From Phoronis australis (lineage: Eukaryota > Phoronida > Phoronidae): a stretch of DNA of 57,938 nucleotides. The notes beneath the pieces are model-generated. The model saw only the letters and a list, made by a program, of their open reading frames with translations, was not told the origin of the DNA and searched no databases. The stretch lies in the NCBI GenBank assembly GCA_002633005.1, contig NMRA01000669.1, positions 158,512 through 216,449 on the forward strand, in the 5' to 3' direction. Shown here one piece after another: positions 11,790-26,600 of this stretch (positions within the stretch are counted from its first letter, which is position 1; each line of letters opens with the position of its first letter). The position numbers and the translations under genes are program-made.

Positions 11790-12094
11790 CAGGGGAGGAT
11801 CTAGGATTTTGAGTAGGGCCGGGGAGGGGGGGGGGGGGGCGGNNNNNNNNNNNNNNNNNNNNNNNNNNNNNNNNNNNNNNNNNNNNNNNNNNNNNNNNNN
11901 NNNNNNNNNNNNNNNNNNNNNNNNNNNNNNNNNNNNNNNNNNNNNNNNNNNNNNNNNNNNNNNNNNNNNNNNNNNNNNNNNNNNNNNNNNNNNNNNNNNN
12001 NNNNNNNNNNNNNNNNNNNNNNNNNNNNNNNNNNNNNNNNNNNNNNNNNNNNNNNNNNNNNNNNNNNNNNAGGGCCCCCCTAAATCTGCCACTC
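11790..12094. mobile_element. MITE with CAGNGGCGGAT-type ends, interior lost in an assembly gap
   Basis: The left end CAGGGGAGGATCTAGGATTT and right end CCCCCCTAAATCTGCCACTC are approximate inverted repeats of each other. They match two other elements here (29467-29698 and 51506-51777). The middle is 228 N (11843-12070) next to a long G run, which probably stopped sequencing. No clear target duplication was seen. Confidence 0.6.
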
Positions 12095-14481
12095 ATGGAT
12101 CTCCCATAAATTAGTGCCCAAGTTTGACGGCGACATCCCGTTGCTCCCAACTGATGTTCGATTCTATAGCCCAACAACAAGTTGGGAAGTTTACCCCCAT
12201 AGCCAATATCTTACACGACTCATTAACTCCATTCTGCCATTTACGGTTGGAGGGCCTGCGCTCTTTTGTTCGATAATTGCTCTAATTTCCGATCAGAGTA
12301 GCCTGATTGGGCTGGGCTGATAAAAATGAATGTTAAGTTCATATTTGAGCTTAAACCAATAGCATTTCGGAATTCCTCGTCAAATGCTGATCATGTTCCG
12401 TTTTTGAATCACCAAAATCGGCCAACTACAACAGAAGTTAGACAATCTATTGGCTGTCCAAACGGATTACCAACACACTGGGTTTGACTGTGTTCATACG
12501 CGTTCATGCAACCAACATACGTTTCCATTGAAGCCTGGGAGATAATTGGCCTGCTTGTTATCATACGGGACAAAAGACTGAGCTGGGCAGTTAAAAAATG
12601 AGCCAGATGTTATCGCACGTTCATCACCCCGGCCTCACGTCTAGAAAAGTTACTGAACGACAGAACGCTGTAATGCAGTAGTTACCTCGAATCTGAGACT
12701 CCTCAAACAAGCACTTGGATCAGAAACTCATTTACATGAATTATAATGTACTCAAGCACAGACTAATCTACACTTATCGTGAGTTTTGCTCTATTGTAGA
12801 ACAGAAAATACCCAAAATAATACCAATTCCGAGATTTTTATACGCAGACAGTTTTTTGAGAAACTGGCCCCAGGCCGGTCAGAGAACAAATGGCCTGCTA
12901 AACTGACCAGTAAACTACAATATGGTGGTGGTTTTGAATCTGTTCCAGCAAAATGTTGGCTTGGCATGAGAGGAAAGTCCTTTTTAGTTATGTGAGCAAG
13001 TAAGATCATGAAGTTGATAATACTCACCAGAGATCAGAACAATCTATTTTTTATTTGGCTTTTGCCGACAACCTGAGATTTTCGAAAGAGATAAAATGCT
13101 GTTACACAGCAGACTTCAACAATGAATCAAATGTAAGATGATTGGTGTGATGAGGGGACAAGTCTTCGCCCTTTTAATTTTTGGGAGGGTCAGTCTTTGT
13201 TGCTAAGTTACTCGACATCATTTCTATGACTAGTCATAAAACGGATTAGATCAGAAACCACTGCTCTCTGCTATGGTACGAGTCTATGTCGGTTGTAATC
13301 CCGCCGGAAGCCAGATTGTGACCGTGGACATTAGTCTGTTTCTGCATAACACAACTGAAGGAAATGTCAGATAATAGTTGCAGAAATTTTATTATGATAC
13401 AGAAATACTGAAAGAGCTACAACAAACATGGAACAGAATCTAAATCAAATTGCAGGACTTGGTGGGGGAATCACCATGACTTACACCGTAATTGCTGTTT
13501 CATCGTTTAAATAGTTGTTGGCCCCTCAATTTCACCACTAACACTCAGCAGCTTAGTCTTACTATAACTTTTGCTCAGCTCTGACAACAAATGTTTATGT
13601 TCAATCGTTACACGTAGCACAATGAATGATTAAGTGTAACATACGTCCAATAACAGTAATGGTTCAACACTCCTGTTACCCAGCTAGCGGGAATGAAAGC
13701 TGAAGATTCCTACCATTTTCTGCCTGACAATATTGAACAAGGAAAACGACACAGACAAGATTCATGAAACCTTACACAATTACGGTAAAATCCCACCAAC
13801 TTAAGACACAATATAGCAGACATGGGAAATTTTATTTTTCCATAGATATGCAGCAGCAAATTCATGCTTCTCCATAATTACATTCTGCACCACCGCAACC
13901 AAAAGACAATATTTAGAAAAGTCTTTGGCATGTGTGACAATGATAGAAACCATAAAATATTGGAGACATCCAGTTGAGGTAACAAAATATAGAGATATTG
14001 AGTCAAATACTGGAATTTGCTTACTTGAGATGGCGACGTTGCATCGGTCTCTCATGAACATCAGCTCTCCACGAACACACTGAAAGCCCCTCTGAAGGAA
14101 GATTAAGGCTCCAACTGTCACCCTTGTGGGATATTGTCCTGACCTTGATGGTTAAAATGCCACCTATTGGTCAGAACGATAATAACACCACTATCCAAGC
14201 TAAAGTCTGTGAGAGAATGATGCAAAGTCGGTAACTCAAGTAAACAAACTCCAATATTTGACTTGATTTTTCTGCATTATTGTAAGAAACGATTAAAAAG
14301 GTGAAAAAGGGGGAATTTTTGTAGTTAATTTGTGCTGTATTGGTCAGATTTGCCATAACTGTACTGTCTTTTCTGACAGCAATCTCAGAAAGATTCATGA
14401 TCCATTTATAGTTTTCTTACTTCCAGTCAAGTGGAATCATTTGGCTCAGTCTAACACGTTCTACATAGCCACCACTTCCTT
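12095..14481. other. Downstream flank of DCLRE1A, no supported gene
   Basis: No coding signal with recognised motif on either strand. For the minus-strand DCLRE1A gene, an AATAAA hexamer lies on the minus strand near 13831-13836, in an AAAAATAAAATTTC context, and could be its poly(A) signal about 650 bases after the stop. The 106-codon minus frame at 13801-14121 has no recognisable domain. Confidence 0.4.
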
Positions 14482-14630
14482 CTAAGTGAGCCAAGACTTG
14501 AAAATGGACTTCATTTTCTCACGACTTGTCGCGTTGCCATTATTAACTGTTGGAATGATCTCGAGTGGTCTAAGAAACTGGACGAACCTCATCAGTTCAG
14601 AGTAACTGCTGTGTTCACTATAAGGAATTC
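14482..14630 (-). CDS. DCLRE1A: DCLRE1A exon 9 (C-terminus and stop)
   Basis: Acceptor ATGTTACAG|GA. It encodes [20 protein letters not shown] then [13 protein letters not shown] and ends FKSWLT-stop. The SEHSSY block is the conserved histidine-bearing beta-CASP motif; IPTVN is also diagnostic of SNM1 proteins. Confidence 0.95.
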
Positions 14631-17600
14631 CTGTAACATATATCAGATGAAATAAGGGTACAGAAAAACAACAGGTAATCAGAAAAATTTTCTGTCATGG
14701 GAGGCATTTTACATCATTTTCATTATTAAGGGCTTATTAACTAAAATAAAGGAAAATGGTTGAATTTCTAGCAATTTTCATGATCTGATCAGAGTTCACT
14801 GACAAATCCACAATTATAATGACCAAGTAATCCAATGGTGAAATTAAATGACATGAATTATTAATACTGAAATACAGTAGCTTGTTTATCATTCTTCCAA
14901 GAAGTATACATGAAGTCCCATAGTCAGAATCAGACTATGAAGAGGTGCACTTTAGAAGCACTTGAGTTACATCTTTAAAAAAAGATTTTAGATAAAAGTA
15001 AACAATGCATGTCAAAAGTCTTGATGCGTTGCCCCTAATGCGATAATGCACAAAGTCATTCTGAATACAATGGATGATGTCTAGCTAGTGTGCTGAGTCA
15101 GTCAGACTATAAATTAAAGACAACAGATACGCAACTCCAACATTTTCTTGCGTACCACTCTAGAGGAGGTCCCACTCTCCTAAATTACCAAATTCAGCTT
15201 CGGGTTAGTGTATTGTGATGGGAAATTCTCGCATCTCTTTTACTGTCCAGAACAACGAAAAATAAATTTTGGCAATGAGACGCTGTTCAAAGTCTTCCAA
15301 TAATAGAATTGTGCAGAATTGTTGTTATCATGAGCACTTTCATGGTACCCGACAACACAGCAACCGACCATGATTAGCAGACGACACACTTGCCATAAGT
15401 AAAACTGCTAATTTTGCCAGGTGTCGCCAGTGAATAATGACACCACGGCTTATGCGTGAGATCACAGATCTCGTCCACTGATAATATACGGAGTTGGTCA
15501 TCCATGTACTATAATCTAAGGTCAGGCTCATTAAAACATAATAAATTATCTGACAAGACAGAAAAAACATTCAGATCCCACACTCTACACAGTTCTCTGC
15601 AAACACCCATAGCCAAGCTACTGCTTGAGCCAATACAGTATATAGTGTTAAATAATCCGACTAAATTTACAGTTTTGAACAAACAGTTATTGTTAGAGTA
15701 TGATCTCATATCTGAGTGAGTGCATGTGTAGAGTAGTTCAGAGAATTAAGTGTTACGTAATACACCCCCAACATGAGGAATTGTAGTAAACATGTTTGTT
15801 CAGTATATCCTGTTATGATTCATGTATGTCACTATATAAGTGTATGATCGCATGGATTGTAACAGACTCAGTAGTATCAGTAGAAGAGTATGTAATAAAA
15901 CTATTATCCTCCTTCAGACTAGTATTATCCTTGGACCGCGTTCTCGCACTGTGTCGCGCATTCAACGTTCCTAACCGAACAGAATGCCTTTCACTGCTAG
16001 CACATCAACAGTTATGATCATGGTTGGTACATGTAAATCATTTGTTACTGTTTTCCCCATAAAATTCTAATTGTTCACGGACATTGCCATAACTTCCTCG
16101 GACACAAAATTCTTCGCACGAAATTCATAAATTTAACAATCTTTATTTTTTTTAGCTACAATGCATATTTGGGATTTTCTCACCAAAAGGAAATGCCTTG
16201 AAAGCACCGATTCTTGACCAAAGCCTCTGCTCACCTGAGAGGAATGGTAAACTAGTGTGCCATCTGAGTACAGGTGAGAGAAAAATCCCCCTCAGCCTAC
16301 CCATCCCAGTCGTCACCAATTCAATGTTTTTGAAGCCAAGACTTCAAATCGTAATTTGCGAATTCCATGTAAAAAAGCGTGTATGTGGAAACTAATTGCT
16401 ATGTTCTTCAAGACATGACTTTTATAGAAATGCAGTCAAACCATTGCAAACATCTGTGGCCCACTTTATTAAGATGGCATGTTCAGTCATGATCGTTTTG
16501 CAAGCTCAACACTGCGTTTTTATAAGGGTGAAACGTTGAAAATGACAATTTAGTTGATAATTTTTTCATATTCATGTGTAACCATAGGCTTCATGAGCAA
16601 ATGGTTGTCAACTATGCCCAAGCTGAAGTTACAACCGTCCCAGTTATTACTGGACATACCTTTGATAAAACAGGCCACAGTATACTACTTTCGTGCATAT
16701 AATAAAATGCTGCAATCATCAAGAACTCTCATGGATATATCAATCAGTACTCAGTTGTCTAAAATCACTTGTGACCTTAAATCATGTTCATAGTCTAAAT
16801 GTGTCAAGGTCAAGTTTTAGCATAAAGGCACTGTACCATAGCAAGAAATGCAGATTATCAATTTTAGTATAAATTATATCAAGGAATACAGATTATCAAT
16901 TTTAGTATGAAGTTATCATAGCAATCAATACAGATTATCAATTTTAGCTTAAACTTACCATAGCAAGCAATACAGTTTCTGTTCTGAGTAGGCTGCAGGT
17001 TTCTCAGGTCAGTCTTGCCACTATGGGTCCATCCAGTCGGGGAGAATGATACGATATGCGAGAAACATTGCTTGTACTTTTTCAGGTGCTCTTGAAGTCT
17101 CTAAACAAAACGATAATAGTGAGGACTAGGCTGGTAAGACCCTGGAAAAATGGTCAAATTTGGCTAGCTTCGGACCATCATACCCAAGAGATAGCTGACT
17201 GAATTCGTAATTATGAAATTTCAAGTTTCATACTATGTACTGTTCTACAAAATACCGTATTAAGGAAATATTCCAGTTTTGTAAGAGAAGATAGTTTTAT
17301 GATTAACTTGAAGAAATTCAAGAGTTGCATAAAATGAAAACAAAGAATTTTGAGATTTCGTTTTGGACATTTATATCAAACGTAACGTGGTTAGCAATTG
17401 ATGTCATTGTTTGGCTGCGAATGTACATGTACTAGCTAACAAATGCTCATGAGCCTCAAATGGTGTTAGGTCAAAAATCAAATTCTACAAAGTTTCTTCT
17501 TTTAGAAAATCCATACTTTCAGGGAGCCAGAGTTAAAGCCTAGTTTTGTACACACTTGGCTCAATGCACAGAGGTGACAGTTACCACATGACCTCATTAA

Positions 17601-20600
17601 AGGCAGTTTGTTCATAAGTTAAGAATTCAATTCTTCCTTACAAGCAAACTTACAGATCATGTACACTGTGTGAGTACTGACACACAACTTCCCATCTTGG
17701 TGGAAAACAGAAAATTCATTTAATTAATACTGTGACATATCGTGGGCTTGGGAATATACATGTAAACTTTAATGGAATCAACTCATAAAATCGAAGACGG
17801 GTAAATAAAATTTAAAACTAAAGGGTCTTAATTCAAGTTCACAAATTAGATTTCAGGCCTTAACTGATAACAATAGAGGGCTCACCAGTTGACACATTAT
17901 TTTGCAGATGAAAACACTCAACGTAAAAACAGTCTTTATGCTTCAGAAGGCATTGAAAGCAAGACATTTGAGGAAGCCCAGCCATTTTGGAATAATTATT
18001 ATTATTGAGTTTTATGAAATTCATACAAGGTGCAAAAACAATTTTCACTAACTTGTACTCCACGGACTTTGTACAGTATCATAAATCTCACAATAGACAT
18101 AGTCCCACAATTTTCAGACTAAGCAACTAGATGTGCTATAACATAACTCATAATTCAGGACCAGTCAACTCTCGATTCATCCTGCCAAATTGTTCAGGTG
18201 ATGACTCAAAACATCAGCTTGAAATAGAAGACATACATTTACAATGGCCGTGTAATGTTTATTTTTGTCATAACACTAATGCACGAGTAATTCTATTAGT
18301 TATGCATTTATCTTGTGCATCGGCATTTTTACAATAAATACTACAACCGTATACTACAACCGTATACTACAACCGTATACTACAACCGTATACTACAACC
18401 GTATACTACAACCGTATACTACACCCATATATTACAACCATATACTACAACCTTATACTACAACCGTATACTACAACCGTATACTACAACCGTATACTAC
18501 AACCGTATACTATAATTGCCATGATCTTAATATGCACTACGCTACATTGTGAAAATTTACAACTCTGTATTGCCCAATGTTTGCGAGGCTGGCGTAAAAT
18601 TCAAGTACAACGGGAACCTTCACTGATTTGGTCATCCACAGTCAAATTATTTTACATTACATGTCCAGATGTTATTAAGGAATTGTAATTTCAAGATGCT
18701 TTGTTGCTATGATGCACGCTGTGATAACTCTACTGTACACTGTGAGGGTCAAGGTCATTAGATGGCCTTGATTGCTTGTCCTGATGATGATGTTTGAGAC
18801 ATCAAAACATGTTGAAGTTGAAGAAAAATATCATCGTTTTTAACTTTGACCATACGGTTTAACAGATACCTGACCAGTAAAACATTTACAGAGAACACCT
18901 AGTTTTTTTTTTAATCCAACAACTTTGGGATCAGCACAGATAGTGCTTATACCAAACGTTTTATTTTCAATTCTATTTTAACAATGGATACCTTTTATTA
19001 ATAAATGAATTGAAATATGCCAGCTTGGTAAAAAGACATGCTTGAAATCTGTGGAATCTACTTTTACAAGTCACAATATCTGTGGTTCGTGGGAAGAGAA
19101 AATTGAACTGAACAAAGCACCATTGTTAGCAGAGCCACATTATACTACCTACGTCAAATCTCAGTTGCATCATGGGAAGTACGTGTATCTGGGCAGTTTC
19201 CCACTTGGTAGTGAGCCGGGCCAAAATGCGTGAATCCCCGATACAATTTAGCACGGCCAGCTTATCCTTTGTGACGCAGATTTTTATGTCCAAAGCCTCA
19301 GCAATTCCTGCAAACACACTGATACTGGCAAATGGAACAATGCAATTTGGATAAAACCATCATTTAATAGACAACATAATAATAGTAAAATGAGTACAAC
19401 TGTGTTTAAAACAAACTATTAAAGTTTAACTTATTAAACAATGCTTTCTATTTGACAAAATGCTTGCACCGCAAATAATTTGCATTGAAGAAATGATAGC
19501 AAAATACGTAATGTGATACAACATTAGGGGAAATGCAAAACCTCTGCCCATGGTAAGCAAAGTATCCTTTGATCTCATGGTACACATATCAACTTCCTCA
19601 GTTATCCCCAGTACTAGAGAGAGGGCTGAGCATGTTGGCTTTAACTTTATTGACTCGGGTTACAAACCACACAGCTGCCTGGCTCTACTGAATTATTGTT
19701 CTGGGTTGTTCTTGCTTTTCCGAGTTTAAAAGTTTGTGCATATCCGTCTTAATTACAGAAAAACTTCACATTTCTTTTTTAAAGCACAAAAATTGACCTA
19801 CGAATAATGAGGTTACAGACGTGACCAGTTGAGTATTGCGATGTGGAAAGTAATCCCCGAAGTCAGACACTGTTCGAAAACAGGTGGCCAGATAATGGCT
19901 ACTGCTAACTGATATGGCTTGTGCCCATCACTACAGGGAACTGGACTGGTGCGACAACTTTCTCACGCACATTTTGAATTTCAATATTTTGGCTAATGAA
20001 TATTTTGCTTTAAAAAACACACACTACATTGAGTCAAAATACCAAAATACCAAAGGCTAAAACTCTGAATGCCTTTTGAGCATCATTGTGACTTACAATA
20101 CTTCATGGCATGAGGGCAAAAACATACAGCCAGTGGTTGCATTAACTTAAGCCATTTTCTCAACTCAAAGCATACCCATGAAAATCTTCTCTTTGCCAAT
20201 GGTGTATGAGCCACAAACAATCAGGGTCCTGGGATTTTTCTTCATGGCTTCAGTAGCCACAGAAACGGCAAGCTGCACCATATCACTTTGTGGAGGAAAT
20301 GTGTAGGATGGATCACAGTACCTAGTAACAAACAGAGAAATAGAAAGCCTTAAAGTGTGGCTAGTATAAACTTGTGTTTCGTCTGACAAGCGAGCTTTTT
20401 GGTTTAGACAAGTTGCCATAACAAAAATGCCCTCGTCTTGTTCCATACTGGGGCGAGAAATGATTTCTGAATTTGCAAAGAACTGGCAGTTTTTCATTCC
20501 TCGAGACAATGCTCGGTACATAAAACCTCACGCCATGACAGCCAACTTGTAGCCTCTGGTCTCGAACAAAAACGAACTATCCATTCTTTCAAAGTCCTGA

Positions 20601-23600
20601 AGTCACCTCCCATTTGAATGAGGAACACTTTGAGGCCAATTCCTTAATAGTAATTGGTCTAGCTTGGAGATTCCGATGTTGGGAGACAGAAACAACCCAT
20701 CTTCCTCCATCATGCTAGTGGTGCATAACATGATGAGGCCTTCCATTGCACCTCATAGAGTTCCTCTTCAGCACTGATGACTTGTTGGACCTTAAGGTTA
20801 TGTACCTTAAGTTTGGAACGTCATATCTAAAAATTGGCTAGTCGGATTCAAATGAATTTACTTTTGAAACTTTCAAGAACAGCAGCAGCTGTGCCTTATG
20901 CCCTCTTCTCTAAATGACTGCAACAAATCTTTACTTCTAAACTGATCCAGTTTTTCAAAAGGGGCCATGAAAAATAGGACTTTTATGAAAAAAAAACAGA
21001 TACATTGAACAAAACGAAAACAAAATTGTAACAGCATTTTGAAATTTCATCTTAAACATTAGATAAAATGCAATGGATGACAAGGTTTTGTTATGAATGT
21101 ACCTTCGTTTTCCCTATAATTTACCACAAAGACCTAAATAATGGCAGACTGGCACAAAGTCAAAAATCAAATTTTACAAGTTTGCAGCGTAATATCTTAT
21201 AGCTTTACTCAGTACAGAGACTTGTCATGGCCCTCTACAACTTTACCAAGATGAGAAATCACTTAGAATCTCATTTGGGCAAATAACGGACACAGGTGGA
21301 GACCAGATATTCCAAAGCTAGTGATTTTAACAATGAAAATAACCAAAGTTGAATACACTGGGTTTAAAAGATAACAGTTAAAATGTTAAGTATTTAGATC
21401 ATCCCCAAGACTGATTCAAACCCAACAGCTCAACAGTCGCAGTCCATTATTTGCTACTGGAGATAAAAGCTAGGCTAGCAAGCGGGAATTGTAAGCGTAA
21501 CTGAAGAGGTCACTTGCCTCAATTTCAGTTAATGCTTCTGACTGGAAGCCAACATTGAGAATTGGCAATTCCGCAATTTCCTACAAAACATGAACTTCAA
21601 AAATGCATTTTCAGCCCTATGTCCAACTGTGTCCCTTTGAAAATAAATAACGTGGAACAAAAGATGTCACTGTTTAGTAACACCTGTAATTGCTGACAGT
21701 AAATTCTACCCAATTTTGCCCAATCTTCTTTTGATATTCAAAGGTTTCTAACATTGTCATGAGTGTCCAAAATTTCAAAAAACAATGTCTGAGGGTGCCT
21801 ATGATATAGAACATGAACACAGTAACTACATGTATTAGTATCTGTACATTATTCAGACATTAGGCAAAATTACTGCAGAAATTGTCCATATTACATGTTC
21901 CGAATTTTATCAGGTGTCATTCTGTGGCACTTGGAAATAAAATTCGCTGCATAATGAATACAATTGATGAAGAATTTGACAACATAATATTATTCAACTG
22001 ATATTCACCACACTGGAGAAGGACTACTGCCATACTACACAATGACAACACAAAGTTACCGTGAATGATTGACTTGCAGTAAATTTCAAAAAAAAAACTG
22101 AACTGACAGTCGAAATTCAACTAGTTTCCTTGAAGTTACGGGTAAAATCTGGAAGGAAACCGTGCAAAAACTAATCAGAATTGCCGATATTCGATGAAAA
22201 GAAATTTTGCCAACTTTTAGTTGAAAAGTACCATCGTGTCAAACGATGATTCCAGTTGCTAATAAAAAATACTGGGTGTCATCCCAAAAAATGAACTCAC
22301 ACTGTATTTTAAAGCCTTGTTGTGAAAGTAAATAGCTGCCATATGCTTTGTTAGCACGGTAATGGCAAACAAGACTTAGCTTTGGTGAACAAAAGTTCAT
22401 CACACAATGCTAAAAAATGTCAAGGAAGAGCAAAGACAGGTAATTGTTTTCCTAGGTTAATTTTAACAATTAATTCACAATGATTTACAAACTAAGTTAC
22501 TTACTTTTGGTCACCTCTTTTTGAATTTATTGTCAGTATTGTCATTTGAAGAGTGAGTACATTTTTAGGACACCCTAAACATTAGGCTTTAAGTACAAAC
22601 TGACTAACGTGGTGTCCAAGTAAAGATGCCTTATCCTGATATTCTGCAACTCTGGGTAATGTTCCATTTCAACACAAGCTCGGAAATCTCCAACGTGCAG
22701 GCAACAATGTCCATTTTTCAATTTGAAGAGAAACATCACAGCACCGGGGCAACTAAAAGAATGTAACCAATTAATAAAAAAGATAATCATTTGCAAGAAC
22801 AAAGCAACATTATGAAGGAAAAATCAAAAGGCCAGCAAGGTGGCAATAGACTGAGTTTTCCATTTTAATTTTTCTAACACAATGAATCTAATTTCCATTG
22901 GTCAGTGATAACTGGAAGATTTTCTGTTCCTCAAGCTTCATGAAAATCCTGCTAAGAACAGATGAAACATTAGAATGGTTGCATGACTGTGAAATTTATT
23001 GTCATTTGATGTAAAAGTGTTACGTGATTTAGCTGTACTGAGTGTTGCATTGTCTTCTTCTGTTATAAGTTATGTTAGGTTATATTATGTTGTTAAGTTA
23101 AGTACCAACACATTTTAAAATAGAAACACTTTGACAAAACCACCAGACTGTCAAACTTGGAGGAGCTTCAAACCAGATTTGGCAGTTTTTAAGTAAAACA
23201 TTTGTTGCACTAAAACCATTTTTGATGAAGAGCTAATGTGACATTATTGCTAATTATTCAATTTGGTGACAGGACAAAGTAAGTCATCGCAACTTAAAGT
23301 GCGTGGAGCAACACCTGTCGAGATCTTGTCACAATTTAACGAGAGCTCAGAAACAGATTCTTGCAGAAATAAAATTTGCATCAGATTTATGCACTGAAAC
23401 TTCACCAAATTCAGAGACTGTTTATTTTGAAAACTAACCTACGTTAAGTCTCTGCAGATTCTTGAGCAACTAGACTTTGTGCTGTAACTCCCATTTTTAG
23501 GCTATGACACTTCTGATGAATAAAAGAATGTGTTTTTGTTGCTTAAATTCAACGGTAAGAAAGGAATACTTATCAGACTAAAGTTAACACTTGCAATACT

Positions 23601-26600
23601 ATGACAAAGCCAAAGTTAACATTGCAATACTATGACAAAACCAAAGTTAACACTTGCAATACTATGACAAAGCCAAAGTTAACACTTGCAATACTATGAC
23701 AAAGCCAATTATAATTAAAAGACACAATACATCAGAGCTCACGACTGAAGACAGACAAGCACAGGATAACACCTGACAGAAGAGAATATAATATTATGAA
23801 GGTATGACTTTGAACAACCCAAGGTACGTGTTACTATTCTGAGTGTACTGTGGTGTTCATCAAACCAGGGCCTGTGTTTCTAGGGGTTTCAAACAGTGGA
23901 GTGCAAACAAGATTACACTCCAAATGCTCTGATTTGAAATGTAGAGCGGGAAAAGAATTGATTTGGCCTTTACCAATTAATTTTAAGTCAGGGTCAGGGG
24001 TCACTAAACATTTGACCTACTTACTGATTTGCATCAAGCAGGGTAACTTCAACATTCTCAATGACGTGAGGTGTGTTCATGGAGAGCCGGCGAATAAAAT
24101 GAGGCTTCACACGAAGTTTCTTTTCAACTAGGTTTCCTGTAATCTTCAAACAAAGAGGTCACCTCTCATTGAATATTTAAACAGAAAACTTGCAGTCATT
24201 CATTTGTTTATATCAGCAGAAAGAAAAAAAATGAGACTTCCACCAACTGAAGACGTCAAAACAGTAAATGCTCCGGGCCCATACACCAATATCCAAAATT
24301 CGAAGAGAAATGTTTTCTTAAAAATGTTTCTCATATAGACCCGGTACGGTTAAGTTCCCTTTACAGTACAGTTAATCTATTGCACAAGCACGTGTCTAGC
24401 TCTGGATATAGGTACATGGCATGCATTGTCCTTTACGTAATATTCCAAAGCCAAACACTTTCCTATAACTAAGTTTAACAGTGCATTTTCTTGAAATTCA
24501 CTCCAAACAGATGTCTTGTTTGGCTCACTTTTTTTGAAGAAGTTAAGTGGGTGGTACACAGTTTGGACCAGTGCATAACTGTGACTAAAGAATGCAAACT
24601 TGGTTTTAACGCTTTCATTCGCAGAGGATTGAATAAAATAAGAACGCACTGAATAAGACCAATGAGAACAATGTGCATTGACCAAAGACTAAAATCATTG
24701 ATTTAACCTTCCCAATTTGAAATGAAAAACAAAAATAAGTGCTCAATAAGGTTCCCAACTGACTACATATTCCACATTTACAGGTATATCCAGTATCACT
24801 ATTAGGAACCAGACTCCTCGCACTCATTTGGGGTGCTCATCATTAGATTCAATTTCAATGAATTTCCCGCCAGAACGTTGCTTTGAAGTCCGTACTATAT
24901 GAGCCTACATCATTTGCAATAATCTTTGGCAATGGTTACTTAAAGAGAGAAAACCAATTTTCTCCACTGAGTAACAGGCACCAAACAGGTTCTCAAAATG
25001 TGAGACATCTGTAGGCAACTGTAAGAACCAAAATGTGAGACCTCTGCAGGCAACTGTAAGTGCCCAATCTTCACTACGTTCCATGAGATAAAATTACAGA
25101 GGTTCGCCAAAATGATCACTTGATTTACTCATGGCTTATGTATAGCCTGCACATGCATGAAATTCCAGGCATGGCACTGCTCCGAATAAAGACACAACAA
25201 AAGTCATTAACCTAAATTACGCACACAAATACTAATTGTAATGACACAGCAAATGTTCGAAAAGAAAACTCACAACCATTGCTAGGTTACGGTGTAATGT
25301 ATTTTGAGCCTTCTTTTCTCAGGTTGTCCAACAAAGTCAGTCAAGTACATACAAGATGCTTACAGTATGGGGAGACTCAACTAACCTGGCTACAGTATAT
25401 AGGCTGTGAAAATTTGTTGGTGAGTCCACCATAATGATCGTAGTGGAAGTGACTTAGGAAGTAGGCACTGCATCCAGGAATGACACCGTATGAGAATGCG
25501 TCCACGGTAATGGATGATCCTGAAAGAGAAATTCCTACCGGGACTATTCATTTTGTGGAGATGTGCAAGCACAGAAGAATGGTATTACCAGCAAAAAGTC
25601 TATAAATATTATTTTTTTGTAAAAAAAAACAATATTTGGTTTAGGTCACCTACAATTAAAGATTAATAGTTTCATTTTATTCCTTATCTAGAATAGAAAT
25701 AATTTCAAAGCTTCAGAAGACCAATGACCAATGACAAAAAAGAGGAAATTTTCCAGGTGATGTATGTGTGACAGAATTTCTTTGTGTTGTAAAATTTAAC
25801 TGAAATAAAACGTTTTTGCACGAATAAAGTCAAAATAATTATAAAAAAGCAATAATTTCAAGGCTTGAGAAGAACTGATCTGTCATTAATGGTTAAGTTG
25901 GCCTTGCATGTCAGATTAGTATCAGTGGTCAGGTAACACGGTTGTCGAGGGACACATGAACCTGGTGACATACTGTTAACTAATTTCAAACCAAACATAC
26001 TGTAGGATGATGTTGGTTTGGATGATTAACTTTGTGCATAAAGTTGACTTTTTAACACAGGAATGTAGTCTAAAAGTTGTTTGAAGAGGTATTATTCGGT
26101 CATTACCAGTGAAGTTAAAAAAATGTGTAAACAAACGGTACATTTACAATATGCAAAAAGTCATGGTTAATTCTCCCAGTTCAACTTGAGATTTGTTCAT
26201 AACACAGCCTCCAATGATATTTTGCAGATTAGTTTAAACTACTGCACCGAAAGACAACATCAGGCTAAAAATGAGTTAGCATTTGGAAACACTTCATCCG
26301 AAAAGATATCAGTCATCATTTTTCATGGGACAGACAATACTTAGTTACAGCTGCAGTTTTTATTGCTTAGTATTACAATTTTTACACACATAGAACTGGC
26401 TGCATAATTTTCCTTAAAATGATGGGATTCTATTTCTGTTACTTATTAAAGTCACATGTACCTAGTACATGCGCCAAATTCAAATTCAAAACTTTTGGGT
26501 TGGCCAACCTCAATGAAGTTTGAAGTGTTTTCTTGAGTGGCTGGTGGTTTTGATGTGCTTAGTGATGACGGAAAGAAAACCCATCACGGCAAGGCATATT

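Noticed and set aside
11767-12180. Long frames of mostly unknown residues on both strands
   Set aside because: They run through the 228-N gap, and only MITE ends flank it.
18313-18552. + strand ORFs of 66-79 codons with [13 protein letters not shown] repeats
   Set aside because: They arise entirely from the 13-bp minisatellite, whose period keeps three frames open.
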